This document shows, piece after piece, positions 35,432 to 48,636 of a DNA stretch of 64,000 nucleotides (positions are counted from its first letter, which is position 1; the number at the start of each line of letters is the position of its first letter). A program made the position numbers and the translations under genes. A model generated the notes under the pieces. It was not told the origin of the DNA, ran no database searches, and saw only the letters and a program-made list of their open reading frames with translations. The stretch is from Cordia subcordata (lineage: Eukaryota; Streptophyta; Magnoliopsida; Boraginales; Cordiaceae): positions 129,001 through 193,000 of the forward strand of contig JAPTOF010000020.1 in NCBI GenBank assembly GCA_028554755.1, written 5' to 3'.

Positions 35432-38400
35432 ATGGCGCACGATAGCAACCTGCCCTGTGACGGCGACGGCGTCTGCATGGCCTGCAAGGAGAGGCCAGCA
35501 GAATCGGAGACGCTCACGTGCAAGACGTGTGTCACTCCCTGGCACGTCTCTTGCCTTTCTCACTCCGCCGGGCTACAAACCCTAAACGACGCCGCTCAAT
35601 GGGAGTGTCCTGACTGCTGCTGCCTCATCTCCTCCTCCGACAACCGTCCTGTTCCGCCTCCCCCGGTGGTTTCCGGCGACTCGCAGGACTTAATCGCCGC
35701 GATTCGAGCTATCGAGGCTGACGTGTCATTGACTGAGCAGGAAAAAGCTAAGCGCCGGCAGGAGCTGCTTAGCGGGAAAGCGAAATCGACGGTTCAGGAT
35801 GAGGAGGAAAAGGAGAAGACTAAAGTCAACGAGGTTCTTGACCTGCTCGATGAGAGCTTCAACTGTTCCTTCTGCATGCAGCTTCCGGAGAGACCTGTTA
35901 CGGTATGTGGGTACACTATAGTGTACGAGCGTTAAGTGACATTTTCTTTCTCCAATAAGTACTTCTATTTTCTCTTCGTTTGTGTGTATAACCCTGTAAA
36001 ACATGGGTAAATGATTCTTTTAAAGAAATAAAAAAAAATAAAATAAAGTAATTTCTTGTATTTTGTATTATTTTCTCTGTGTATTGTCGATTATGCCTGT
36101 ATCCACTGAGCTTATTATACGTGAAATCACACTTGAATATTCAACCCGGTATTGTCTTCATATTTTGTGTCAGCTACCTAATTTTCATATTTTACTCGTT
36201 TGGTACCTGCAATGCGGAGTATGATATAATAGGTGGATTTCTTTTGTAACTATTTGTGGTTTGTATTGATACGTCAGAAAGTTTTTAAACTTTGTTTCTT
36301 TGCAATCAATCCGTATTGCTTGCTATTAGGTATAATTTGTATAGAACTGATAAATTGATGGAGAGATAGTGTTAGTAGGATTTTGATTCATTGGCTATTT
36401 GCATTTTGTAATAGTTATAATCTAATAGAATCTGCTGCTCCTGTTTTCAGACGCCATGCGGTCATAACTTCTGTTTGAAGTGCTTTGAGAAATGGGTTGG
36501 ACAGGGAAAGCGCACTTGTGCAAAGTGTCGCAATGCAATTCCGCCCAGTATGGCAAGGCAGCCTAGGATTAACTCTGCGCTTGTTATTGCCATTCGTATG
36601 GCTAAGATGGCGAAGTCTAATGGTTCCGCTTCTGGGGGCCCACCAAAGGTCTATCATCACATTCACAACCAGAATAGACCTGATAAGGCATTCACAACTG
36701 AGCGCGCAAAGAAAAGTGGAAAGGCAAATGCATGTAGTGGGAAGATTTTTGTTACCATTCCCAAAGATTATTTTGGACCAATTACAGCGGAGTATGATCC
36801 AGAAAGAAATCGTGGCGTGTTGGTTGGAGACTCCTGGGAGGACCGAATGGAGTGCAGGCAATGGGGGGCTCATTTCCCTCATGTTTCTGGAATTGCTGGG
36901 CAGTCTGATTATGGAGCCCAATCTGTTGCACTGTCTGGAGGTTATATAGATGACGAGGATCATGGTGAATGGTTCCTTTATACAGGAAGGTATGCCTCTG
37001 GGTTTTATCACTTTGTGTTGGGCCATTTGAGTGCTTTTAATTGGTTGTTCTTACGCTTTCTTTCTCTAATTTCAAGTCTCGTTTTCTGCTAAGAAATTAG
37101 AATCATTTGGTTAGAAACACCTATATGACTGTAGATTCTAACACTTAGGGAAAATTTACAGTATTTATTCGTACAATTTAAAATTATTGGATTATTTCCT
37201 TCCATGCAGTTCCCCTTTTTATTTTTGGAAGTTATTTACACTGAGTATTATCATCACTAAGATCATGTGATCCTCTTAAATGGGTCTGTTTGTAGCCATT
37301 TCCTGCTAAACTAATTGGCTACTTAGTTTTCATTCATTATGAGTCTTGTGGAGTTGTAGCTATGGCATTAGAAAGTCAAAAAGATTCCTTACTACTTGTG
37401 TTCCATGCTTGTCTTTGTTTCATTTGGACCCAATGGTTAAAGAAATAAATGGTGTGAATTGATTGGGTTGTCGGACCTGTCTTCCTATTACAAGAAAAGT
37501 TCAGCTTATTTTAAAAGCTATTGCTGCTTGAGATGTGGTTTTGCTCGTTATTGTGCGTGGTAGTGTGGTTTCTAATGGATAATAGTATTTATATCATAAT
37601 AAGCAATATGGGGGTAATTATGCTCTTGTTTTATGGAGCTATATTTTATATATAAGTAATGATTTCTGTTCTTTATTATATAGATATACATATTGAAGTT
37701 GATTTCTTCCCTAATTCTGTCATCTTGATTCTTTTGGTGGCCAGTGGTGGACGAGACCTAAGTGGCAATAAAAGGACAAACAAGGAACAATCTTTTGATC
37801 AGAAGTTTGACAAGGGCAATGAAGCCTTAAGAGTCAGTTGCCGGAAAGGTTATCCAGTCCGAGTTGTTAGGTGAGCTGGTACATAGAAAATATAAGTAAT
37901 TTTTGGACCTATTGATACATATGAGTTTCGTTCGCTAACTCAGTGTGTTGAAACAATGTAAATGATATCATGTGATAAGAACCATGATCATGTAGATAGT
38001 GCATTATCTCTTTTGATTGTTGGTGGTCCTGCAAAACTATGGATTAGTTCTGTTCCCGGAGTCAATTAGTTATTCTTAGAGTAAAGACTCTTACATACAC
38101 TTGATGAATTTGATGTATCTAACTCATCATGAAACATATGTTTTTGCATGTTTGATAGGTTTAGTGATTTTAAGCTAGATGGAAAGGATTAATTATTTGA
38201 TAAGGTTGCCTTTTGCCTCTTTTCTGATTTTCTTCGAAGGATATGAACTGGTAGCATTATATCTTATTTGTTTTCTTCCCATAGTTGTTTTTCTTGTGAT
38301 CTTAGGATTACTTGTAGATGGTTTGAATAACTTTTGACATACTACTTGGTAGATTCTTAAAATTTTTACATTTTGCCCTCTTAAGGTATTCAATCATAAT

Positions 38401-40641
38401 CTCATGGATGGTAGATTCTTAAAATTTTTATGTTTTGCCCCCTAAGGTATTCAATCATCATCTCATGGATATAATGCCTATATTGGCTATATTATTGCTC
38501 AAGGCTTGATTCTTCCTGTTTGTAAACTCTGCAGTCATCTTCTTCTGTTCTAATATTTCTCTTCTTGTCTCTTTCTATGTATGAATGAATAAATAATATT
38601 CTTTCTTAGGTAAATGTCTATTAAATGTGTGCATATTTTATTCTATATATATGTATATTTGTCTGTTGTAATGCATGAATGTTTGTCTAACGAGTAGGTC
38701 CTTCAAAGAGAAGCGTTCTTCCTACGCACCTGTGGAAGGAGTACGGTATGATGGGATTTACAGGGTGGAGAAATGTTGGCGCAAAGTTGGAATTCAAGTA
38801 GGACTGATCCTTGAAGAATTAATAGCTATGAATGCTTCTTGCTAGTATGTTCTTTGATTTTTTCTTTTATCACAGGGTTACAAGGTTTGTAGGTATCTAT
38901 TTGTCAGGTGTGATAATGATCCTGCCCCATGGACAAGGTTCTTGATTTTTGTCTTTATCTCATCTTCTACTCATTGATCTTCGCTTCCTCCTACATCTTT
39001 TTATTTGTTTAGAAATGCTGATGAGTTCTTTCATTATAAATGTGTAGCGATGATCATGGGGACCGTCCCAGGCCATTGCCAAAAGTGAAAGAGTTGGATG
39101 ATGCCATTGACCTTACTGAAAGAAAGGGTAGTCCTGCTTGGGATTATGATGTAAGAACTCTAAGCGGCACCCTGATTAATCAATTTCCCTGGTGTCATCT
39201 TGTAGCCTTATCTGTTTGTTGGAACGTGATGCATCTACCTACCTATGGTTTTTGCATAGTTGGCTTCATAGTTTTGCTGAGTGCTTGTTGTTGTGCAGGA
39301 GGAAAAGGCTTGTTGGATGTGGAAGAAACCCCAACCAACAAGTAGAAAACAGTTTGATGGGGATAATGATGATGATGATGTGAAGACAAGGAGTGTTAGA
39401 CGGCAGAAGCAAAAGGCCTCTGTAAAGAATAAACTCTTGAAAGGCATGTGTCTCACTCTAGTTTTGCTTAAATAGGCATATCCTAGCAACTGCTGGAGCT
39501 AGTATCTTTTGCTTTTACTATCGTGCTACAAGTGGCAAATTTTGTTTTCGTGAAAAGAGAAGTTAATGAGGTAGCACTCATAATTGTGCAGAATTTAGCT
39601 GCCTTATGTGCCGGAAAGTGATGGTTCTCCCGCTTACTACTCCCTGTGCTCATAACTTCTGCAAGGCATGCCTGGAAGGTGCTTTTGCAGGACAGAGTTT
39701 CATCAGGCAAAGAACATGTGAAGGTAGACGGACACTACGGGCACAAAAGAATATCATGAAATGCCCATCTTGTAAGAATGACATAACTGATTTCTTGCAG
39801 AATCCACAGGTACGAATCTTGCAATATCTATTTTGTTGAGTAGAGCATGGAGCAATCCAATTGGTCTGTTGCCTATTGCAATATTTAGATGCCACTTTGT
39901 ATACATAGAATGTAGCTGGTATATTATTTGAATGGTCGAGATGTTAGTTGTAGTTTTAGTTTATTTAATATCTCAGTTTGTAAATGTAGAAGTTTACAAT
40001 GCTGGTGCTTTCATTTGGCAGATTTTTCTACATAGTAGTACAAGATCTTGACCTGCCATTGAATGATGCATTGGTGACAGGTGAACAGGGAGATGATGAA
40101 TGTAATAGAGAAGCTACAGAGCCAGGCTGAAGAGGAAGATGAAGCCAGCGAAGAACTAACTGATGGCACACTTGCTGAACATCCGGAGTTGGATAAAGAG
40201 ACTGATGATGCTGGTTCAGATGCAGATGCTAGTGAAGAAACTGGTGACGGAGATGAAGAATTTGATACGATTGCTGGAGGTAAAGAGAACTGTGACGTGA
40301 ATGCTGCGATTTTGAAAGAAGACGATGATGGTAAAGATAGCCCAGTTAAATCCCTGAACAATACCACCAAGACTGAAAATGATATGCAAAAGAAAGCCAC
40401 TGTTGACGCAAACATGTTTCCTAAATCATCCACTGAGAATCCTGAACTCGAAACAGCAAATACTGAATCATCTGACATTGAAGAAGCACAAGTAGCTGCG
40501 TCAGTTAATACCGTCAAGAGAACCTCCAAGCGGAAGAAGACTGGCGACACTACCATGACCACCACCACCACCACGGCTTCATCTACCCTGGCTGCAGGTG
40601 TGCAGACAAGAAACAAGAAAGCTAAAAACGGTGCCTCATGA
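35432..40641 (+). CDS. ORTHRUS/VIM-type E3 ubiquitin ligase (PHD-RING-SRA-RING)
   Basis: Nine exons: 35432-35902, 36451-36989, 37745-37870, 38698-38797, 38876-38937, 39048-39150, 39299-39443, 39592-39809 and 40081-40641. They encode 774 residues. Plant VIM/ORTH proteins are UHRF1 counterparts: they bind methylated cytosine and help MET1 maintain CG methylation in the nucleus. Domains in order: PHD finger (9-62, starting [11 protein letters not shown]), first RING (145-183), SRA/YDG domain (about 253-425, with [12 protein letters not shown] and [16 protein letters not shown]), second RING (519-580). The acidic C-terminal tail of about 185 residues is longer than in Arabidopsis VIM1 (645 residues) and ends in basic TSKRKKTG- and KKAKNG-like motifs, likely nuclear signals. 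Intron 7 has a GC donor (AAAG|GCATGT). The start is the ATG before AHDSNLPC; an upstream in-frame ATG at 35396 is less likely. Confidence 0.95.
38349..38467 (+). repeat. Two-copy tandem repeat in ORTHRUS intron 3
   Basis: Two adjacent copies of about 60 bases share GGTAGATTCTTAAAATTTTT and AAGGTATTCAATCAT. Only a few substitutions separate them, so the duplication is fairly recent. Confidence 0.85.
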
Positions 40642-41216
40642 TCTTTGCTTGCTTTGCTTTGCTTCACAATTACCCCATCCCTCACACATTTATCTGTCTA
40701 TTTTCTCGGTAAAACTCTTTTGATTTTTGGTACCTTCCCTATTGAAGAATGGGGAAAGCGTCTTTTGAGAGAGGCCACAAGTTGATATCATTCTCAGTGG
40801 TACAACTGGTTTCTGTAAGATAACAGTAACAACATCAAATGCCTTTGGAATTCTTTTTGCTTCTAGAGATCCATCCAAGATTTGATGATATCACATATTC
40901 GAGAACGTGGAAATTATGTTGCTTAAGCAATTGCTGGTGACTAAACTTTTGGCTTAGTTTTAGCTAGCTTAGTTAAATTTTTTGCGTTAAGAAGATATCA
41001 GGTAAATTTTCTATGTGATTAATTATAAACTTCTTTTCTCTGTGTTGCTCGTCATGAATGCAAGCCATGTTAATTCACTTTGTCTAACGGAAAGTGCCAA
41101 CCAAAGTAATAAATATAATCTAAGTCGTGCCATTTTTAGCGAGTACCATTAGAAGCTTTTTCTATATCCAAAAGAAAACTAGTTACTGTTGTGGAATTTT
41201 CATTCTAAACAAGATC
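40642..41216. other. Convergent 3' ends of ORTHRUS and DUF2301 genes
   Basis: 3' UTR of ORTHRUS from the left and of the DUF2301 gene from the right. No further feature seen. Confidence 0.5.
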
Positions 41217-44106
41217 TTAGTTGTACTTCTGCTGCTTGAGCTTCTTAACAAGCGCCGCCTTCTCCTCTTCTGTCAGAGCATTGAACGTGAAGACAGATTT
41301 GTCCCCTATGTCATCCTACAAATATTGATGAGAGCAGAAACTATTTAGACTTGTTAACTACATAGATATCAAATTCCTATACAACAAATGGGTAAAGATG
41401 TTACCTTGATAGGTTGAGTGAATTTCCTTCCAGCAAAAACCACAAAGAGCGCCATCCACAAGCCCAATAACGTAACTTTTACTCCCTCATCCATCAGTCC
41501 TGTCTGTATTTACACAAGATGCCCTTACTGCCAGCTGGCTTTGATTTACTACACTAATCTTTATTTAGATCTGTACATCACAACATATTTATCTTTGAAG
41601 ACACAAGCTTAGTAACTCTGCAGTATGCAGTTACACATAAAGCTTATCCAGTAACACGGTACTTAAGAAGAAACATCAATAGCTGCAGGGTAAGCATCCT
41701 TTGTTTTGATTATTTCTTGAAAATTTATTAGGATAGTGTTTTAAAAAGGGACTTCATAATCTTTCTTTAGATGACAAAAATGGTAACTATTATGATTGAT
41801 TAGCCATGGGTCATATTTCAGGTTGATGTATCTTGTTGCACATATTTAGAGACCATCGGATTTATATCAAGTGTAACCTCTCAGTAGCTCTACATGGTAT
41901 AAAGGGATAAGATATTCTGATGTTGGCCATGCAAAAACAGTTGCAATGAACTTGGGAAGAAGTTCTGGGAGTTTATAGTATCAATAGCATCCGTAGTCTC
42001 AAAGGAAGGGGACGAGAATCTATTATGCCATTATATCTCCAACCCTTTTTTATATCTTTGAATATCCTGATCTTGTCCAGCAATGATGCTTAATCCTAAT
42101 TCAATCTTCTTTCCGTTTTGAAAGTTTTCAGAGTTGCCAATACTGAATCAAGTTTTACTATGAAATCTTAGAGAAGAAGTTACAAACCGGTGACTGAACA
42201 ACACCTGGGACAACTCAATTTACTCATGACGAAAGAACTGAGGGGAATGAATGTATGTGCAGCTTTTAGAAATACCAGGTGTCCAAGAAGAACCGAGGGA
42301 ATGATGAATGTGAGAAGACCAGCTTCCAGCTTGCCATAACAAAGCCCTGTTTCACAAATGACAACATTATGACCTGACCAAGTCAGTTGAGGAGAAGCCA
42401 ATCAAAGCAACAGTTTCTGGATATAGGTAAGACTGCTTTTGTAACCAGTACAGTTTATGTATATAGGTAAGACCGCTTTTGTAACCAATGTACGAATATT
42501 TGAAGGCCACTAAGAAAGCCTAATATGTAACTGTTTGTCCTTGGAGATAAGACCTGGTAAAATTCTTGGTCCTGGTTTTGTAGATTGATTCTTTGACACA
42601 GCATTTGACCACCTTTGGGAGCTCATGTGCTTGTCCTATATGCTAATGTTTTGTGGTATTTGGTTTGCGACTAATTTTATATATCAATCTTACTAAATCT
42701 AAACTTTTTTAGTAGAAATTAACAGAACCTAATAAGGAAAACTTTTTAGCAAAGTCAAATAAACTATACTTTGACAAGAAGGTGGAATAACTCATTCTAT
42801 ACCTTCCTTGAACACGAGTCCCGTCAGTGCAGCAAAGAGTGGACCAACAAACCAGACTGCAGTTGGATTTTCAACAACGTACTCGACGAGATGCCTCCCA
42901 GCTGGCTGAGCAAGGGCAAGATACGTTGCAAAGGATCCAAGAGCACCAATTGCCCACAGTGCTTGAAGAGTGCGCTTGATTTCAGTTACGTAGATGTGAA
43001 TCAAATATAATGATAATCCTAACCCGCCAGCTCCAAGTGCATAGAAGAAATCAAGGTTTCTCTTGATTAAATCAAGGAATGCTAAATCATCAGGCAATAA
43101 TGCTGATGAAGATGCAAGAACGAATGATACAGCAGCTGTTACCAGCCCTGATCTGTAGAGAATCACCTGTAAAGCGTCTCGAGTCATTGCTGGAAAGTAG
43201 AGATACAATGTAAAGCGACAAGTAGCAAGAGCCAGAATGACCCACATCGGAACCAAATTTGTGCTTAGGTTGTTCATTCCTTAGATGAGCAGATAATGAT
43301 GTTACTATAGCCGTGGGAGAAGTTGCACATGTTACAAGCTCACGCCACAACATTAGGAGACACTAACGGCGGAAGTCTTTTTGGTCGGGCAGCTAACCGT
43401 TACAACCATCACATAATGTGAAATTTGGTGATAGGGGACTGATATTATTTTATATTATATTAATCCCTCGTTACCAACTTTTAATTGATAAATTACGGCT
43501 GTGGCCTGCTCTGCTTTCCTACATAACATTTCAAAGGCCAATTTCATTTGTATAAACAAATATGTTGGGGGGGGGGGGGGCGGTCTTCATTGTCTGCTAA
43601 GAACAGAGTAATTTATTATTCCATTGATTTCTTTCAAAAGTCTTGTGCCACCTATATGTACACACTCAAGAAAGAGAGAAGACTACACCTTTCAAGCTAC
43701 AAGACAGGCAAGCAAAGAAAGCAAAAGCACGAATTCATTTATCAAGAGTTGCAGGAATTAGAATTGGAGTGAAAAAAAAAAAAAAAAAAAACATTTATCA
43801 TATATATATATATTCAACCTCTTGAACATCAGAAGATTCGATGGTCCATGGACCGTAAGCTCCTTGATAGACCACCACCTCTGAAGTGGAAGTGGAGCCC
43901 TGTGACTGTGCATGGCACTTTGTGAGTTTCCTTGCAATAATTGAACGAGGCCTGTATGGTGATGTTATTGTTGGTAGTGAAGATGATCCAATGTTGAATT
44001 CGAGTCTTTTGGGATAATAAGGTGATTGTGGTGGTGGTGGTGGTGGGATGAGGCTGAGAGGTTCTGCCACCGCCGGAGTAGTTGCAGACAAGGCCCTCAT
44101 ATTCAC
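41217..44106 (-). CDS. DUF2301 family integral membrane protein, predicted plastid
   Basis: Five exons in transcript order: 44106-43819, 43166-42803, 42346-42276, 41503-41405 and 41315-41217. They encode 306 residues. The N-terminal 75 residues are Ser/Pro/Arg-rich and low in acids, a likely transit peptide. VVYQGAYGPWTI begins the conserved part. Several hydrophobic segments follow: GLVTAAVSFVLAS, NLDFFYALGAGGLGLSLYL, ALWAIGALGSFATYLAL, AVWFVGPLFAALTGLVF, LLTFIIPSVLLGHL and LLGLWMALFVVFAG. The C-terminus, SVFTFNALTEEEKAALVKKL, is the motif I remember for plant and cyanobacterial members. Function is unknown; conservation with cyanobacteria suggests a thylakoid or envelope role (inference). 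Either ATG, 44106 or 44100, could be the start. The donor of intron 1 is a weak GTTGAA next to (TA)n, and intron 1 holds a 14-base G run. Confidence 0.88.
42420..42489 (+). repeat. Two-copy short repeat in DUF2301 intron 2
   Basis: ATATAGGTAAGACTGCTTTT and ATATAGGTAAGACCGCTTTT, followed by GTAACCA in both, start about 40 bases apart. Confidence 0.8.
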
Positions 44107-47100
44107 GGTCGTGAGTTGAGCTTAACTACCATCTCCCCACATCATATCTCTAATGTTTATTCCTTTTCTGGATGAGTTTTTTTTTTTTTTTTCCTTCTTT
44201 CTCTTTTTACCCTTACCTTTTAATGTTTTTTAATTGTTTTATGACTTATTCCTCTGTGTCGTACTATACTATTTTATAAACTATAAAAGAATCAAGCCAA
44301 TTTCCTATATTATATTAGATGGAATGTGAATTGGTGAAGTAATGAATTTTATAATATTCTAGGGAAAAAAGATTTTTTTTTTTCCTTCGAGTGAAAACAA
44401 GTTTCTAAAATACTTTTTAAGAATTTATTGACAAACAAATTTTTTTTTTTAAAAGAATTTACCAAATGTTCAAGAAAAAGAAAAAGAGAAAAAAGAAAAA
44501 GAAAGGGCTCGGTGATTGAGAATAAGTTAGGGGTCTTCTAAAGTTTCACAAGCCCAATGGTAAGATATTTATTGGTCCAATATGTAACATGTCGTTGTTT
44601 AGGGAGCAAATGCGGTATGTTGGGTTTAGTTTTTGGGCCGTATCATGTTGGCTTTGCGGTGCCTGCCATCTCTCCCGTGTATAATGATAATGGGATAGTA
44701 CATTCCCGCAAGTTGGAAGATGATGGATTATTTATAATATGATTTTGATTTCAAACAACGCGCGCGCGCACACACACACACACACAGTTGGATGCATGTG
44801 AAATGTAATTCACCCAAATCCCAAAGCCCATTTGGGTTGGATGTTGCTTGGTTTTTTAACAATAAATAACACACACAAAGAAAAAGTTATCTAACTACTA
44901 CTTGGATTGGTAAAAATATCTTGAGTTTAATGAAAATTAGTTTTAAATATCTAAGTTCATGCATGCTAATATTTTAATTATTAGTGTTCGCATAAAAAAA
45001 AAAGAAAAAAAAAAAAAAGAGAGAGACAGAGAGAGTATGTTAAAAGTAGTACTAGTGTTGCACAGAAGAAGAGATGATGAGGGAGAGCCGCAAAATTTGA
45101 AATTAAAAGCCGAAAGCAAACGAAAGCCTGAATATGATATTATTATTGAAAGGGTAAGGTAACTTGTAAAAGTGGTGGTGTTAATTTTGTCGGCACACAC
45201 ATTTTACATTACGCACATACGAGACTGCTATTCGGCAATAAGCCCCTATCTTTTATATAAATAAATAATGCATTTACGCTTTCTCTGCATGCGTCCATCG
45301 TAATCAACACACTTCAAAAGCCCCCCCACACCAAAAAAAAAAAAAAAAAAAAACGAAAAGGCCTCCTCTTTCCTCTTGTCGTTTCTCTTTCTCAACAAAG
45401 GTTTGATTTTTTTCTGTCCACTTTTTGTTTTTCTCTCTGGAGCTGTAGAAAACAAGAGAGGTCAACTGCGAGTTAAAAAGTCGAAAAGATGAGGGGACTG
45501 ATGATATTTCTCTAATTAACAATAAATAATTAAAACGAAAGGAGAGGAATCCAAATTTAATCAATTACTATAAGATATGGAAGAACTCAGAGCGCCTTTA
45601 ATTGCATATAAATTAAGCAAAGCTTAACTAGGGGGGCTTAAAATTTCTGTGGCCCGCCACAACGTAGCTATCTGGTTGCTGCCTCCACTGGCTACTCTCT
45701 TGTAATTTTAATCAAAGCCTTTAAATTGATCGATAAACTAATTATATCAATAAGAATGGAAATTAAGGCGCATCCCACCCAGTTTTTCACGCCAGAATAA
45801 TACGCATGCATGATCATATACCTCGATCCAAATCCAAATGCTTGCTTCCACAAAAAAGAATGATTAGTTTTAGACTTTGAATGGAAAGTGATCAGATAAC
45901 ATTGTTTTATTAGTGGGTGTACTGTCACGTTAGCTAGGTCATATATATATATATATATACAGACACACACTTCAATTCAAAAGATAGATGTTAAAGTATA
46001 GTGCGTGGGGTTTGAAGGTTTCGGTGGTATGATTGAAGTATTCAATATTCTGGCACATATATTGGAAGCCAATGATCACATACATTTCATGATAGAGATT
46101 AAATGTCCCATTTCTTGTTTCACGCATGATTCGGTAATAGTAACTCATCGACCATGTATGGTGGGGTTACCCACGTAGTTTATGATGATATGATGACCAA
46201 TGCATGCTTTTGTTCTCTTTGCCGACTTGCCCTTTTCGGGATCTCTAATCACCACATATGTAAATCATCATCCACGATTTTAATTTAACTATATTTGGCC
46301 AATCTTCATTTCATTTGGAGTACTCCAAGTACATCAATTTAAACCAGCCTATTCATTAAGGATACAATTTAATACACCAACTATTAAACAATTTATTAAA
46401 AATACAAGAATGACAATTAGAAATGTCACAAAATCTCCTATTCTTCGAGAATGCCCTTAGCGCTGAGGAACATGTAGAAATTATGTAATGATTTCACGGC
46501 TAAAGCACATATATATGAAGAGGTGCAAAGAAGAGATGTACACTTTCGTGTACGTGTGACTCATTTAGATAATGAACTACCACAAAAGCAAGAAAATCAC
46601 TTTTCCAAGTGAGTAGGAAATAATGGAACAATAAACCAATGAAGGATCAGTCATAACCCGATCACCCCAGTTGACCTCCGACGTGTGTTACCATGCAATC
46701 CCCTTATGTAGGCATCAAACCAACGTCACCGTTCTCCACGCGCTTAAGGCAAGCTCCATTATATTTGTATACACAACGCGTGTTTGAATAGGAATTTTAT
46801 AAATAGGTCTAGAGCACAAAGATCAAGGTAAGCCTTTCATTTAGAGATTACTACCAAATAGATAATATTCTCCCTCTCTTCTCTCTTCCAAATTAAGGCT
46901 TTCCGCTAATACTTTTTGACTCAATTACCGGAGAGCTTTTGGTCAACACTACACATGTATTTAGCTCTCATTTGTTTTGCAGGACACGTCAGACACCAAA
47001 GTAACGACATTTCAATTCGAAGACCCATTTTCTTTAGTTGTTTCTTTACTGAATAAGGAACTTCATTCACTATCACCTCACTTATCATCAGTATTAGTTA

Positions 47101-47520
47101 ATAGGGTGAAAATGCACCTGGCTTAGCTTGACATACATCTACGTAATAAACAATAGAATGGAAAAACGAAAAACGAAAAGCAGCCTAACTAGATACACTA
47201 GTCATCGTAATCATATCGAATATATATCTTCACCGCCAAATAATGCTAACATATATTTCTCCCAAGAAGTGCATGCTTTACAAAATTTAATTATCACGCA
47301 TGCATGCATGCATGCAGCAGCCTATATGTGATGAAGCTAACTAAACTATATATAGATATACATATCCACAATTAAGTTGCTTGACTTATATATAGTCAGA
47401 TAGGAGACATTATGAACGAATTATATATACGGAATGCTCTTGCAGTTGTCAATTAATTATACATAGATCGATTCAATCAATCTGTCAATAGCACAACGAT
47501 ACAAGATCTTGGAGATCATA

Positions 47521-47557
<37 letters not shown>

Positions 47558-47693
47558 CCCTTGTAGACGGAGGCCGAGCATACAAAAACAAGTAGCATTC
47601 ATATTTAACTCACAACAGTATCAAAATCGTAGGAAAATGCGCGGGTGAAACAAGGCTGGCCACTAGTTGATTAGCCTATATAGCGGCCATGAA
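44107..47693. other. Spacer between DUF2301 and ERF genes
   Basis: 3.6 kb without a gene I can support. It includes the DUF2301 promoter, a (CG)n/(CA)n run at 44759-44786, several poly-A and poly-T tracts, (TA)n at 45940-45959 and 47523-47557, and the ERF 3' UTR. Short open frames at 44557-44742 and 44959-45162 show no recognisable protein features. Confidence 0.5.
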
Positions 47694-48602
47694 TTAGTTG
47701 GGGCTACTGGCATCAAAATCCTTGCCATAATTTGGAAAATAATAATTATATGATGAGCTTGAAAAGCCCCCCAATTGTGATGATGGGAAACCAGCTGCTG
47801 CAAAGTTTTGTTCTTCTTCTTGCTGCTGCTGCTGCTGCTGCTGCGGCAGATGATAGGGGCTAACGGAGGAGGAGGAGGAGGAGGATAAAGTGGTGGATGA
47901 AAAATTATAATAATAATCTTGGTGGTTATTATTATTATTAGAGTAGAGAGCAGAAGTGAGATAAGGCAAGTCAGCATCGCTGCTAGAAAGTAATAATTCA
48001 GCATATTGCTGGAGGTGCGGGTAAGCACTGCTACTCTGATCATCTTGTGCCGCCTGCGTCAATACTGGAGGTGGTGGTGGTTGTGGTGGTGGAGGAGCTG
48101 CGTAGCCAAGCTGATGATGAGTAGTGTTGCCATGTTGGACACGTTGAGGGAAATTGAGTTTGGCTTTGGTGCCTTTGAACTTGAGAGCAGCTTCATCGTA
48201 AGCCAGGGCGGCTTCCTCTGCGGTTTCAAATGTTCCAAGCCATACTCTTGCTGCCTTGTTTGGGTCTCTTATTTCTGCTGCCCATTTCCCCCATGGCCTT
48301 TGCCTTACTCCTCTGTAATGTTTCTTACTACTTGATGATGTTCCTAATACATAACATATATTCCAATTCATCAATTCATTATAGTTACCAGCCATAATAA
48401 TATATAATAATTAATATTTTTATTATTATTGTTAGCATGTGTGTAAATGTTAATGTTATATATATTTACATATTGCATGCTCGGAAAAAGCCATCATGAA
48501 ACAGTATATATGCACAAGCATTTTCTTTCTTCAAAATTATTCCTATCGCCTCTTGCAAGACACACAAAGGGACACAAGTACGTGTGTGTCGAATTCTATC
48601 TA

Positions 48603-48636
<34 letters not shown>

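Noticed and set aside
36415..37026. 203-residue open frame antisense to ORTHRUS exon 2
   Set aside because: Lies wholly over the conserved RING/SRA exon and shows no protein features.
40011..40685. 224-residue open frame antisense to the last ORTHRUS exon
   Set aside because: Serine/valine-rich translation is what an acidic, GAA/GAT-rich sense exon gives in reverse; no family resemblance.
44557..44742. 61-residue open frame in the DUF2301-ERF spacer
   Set aside because: No start context, neighbouring exon or recognisable motif.
47663..48043. Alternative minus-strand frame over the ERF C-terminus
   Set aside because: Overlaps the ERF exon in another frame and is made of microsatellite translation.
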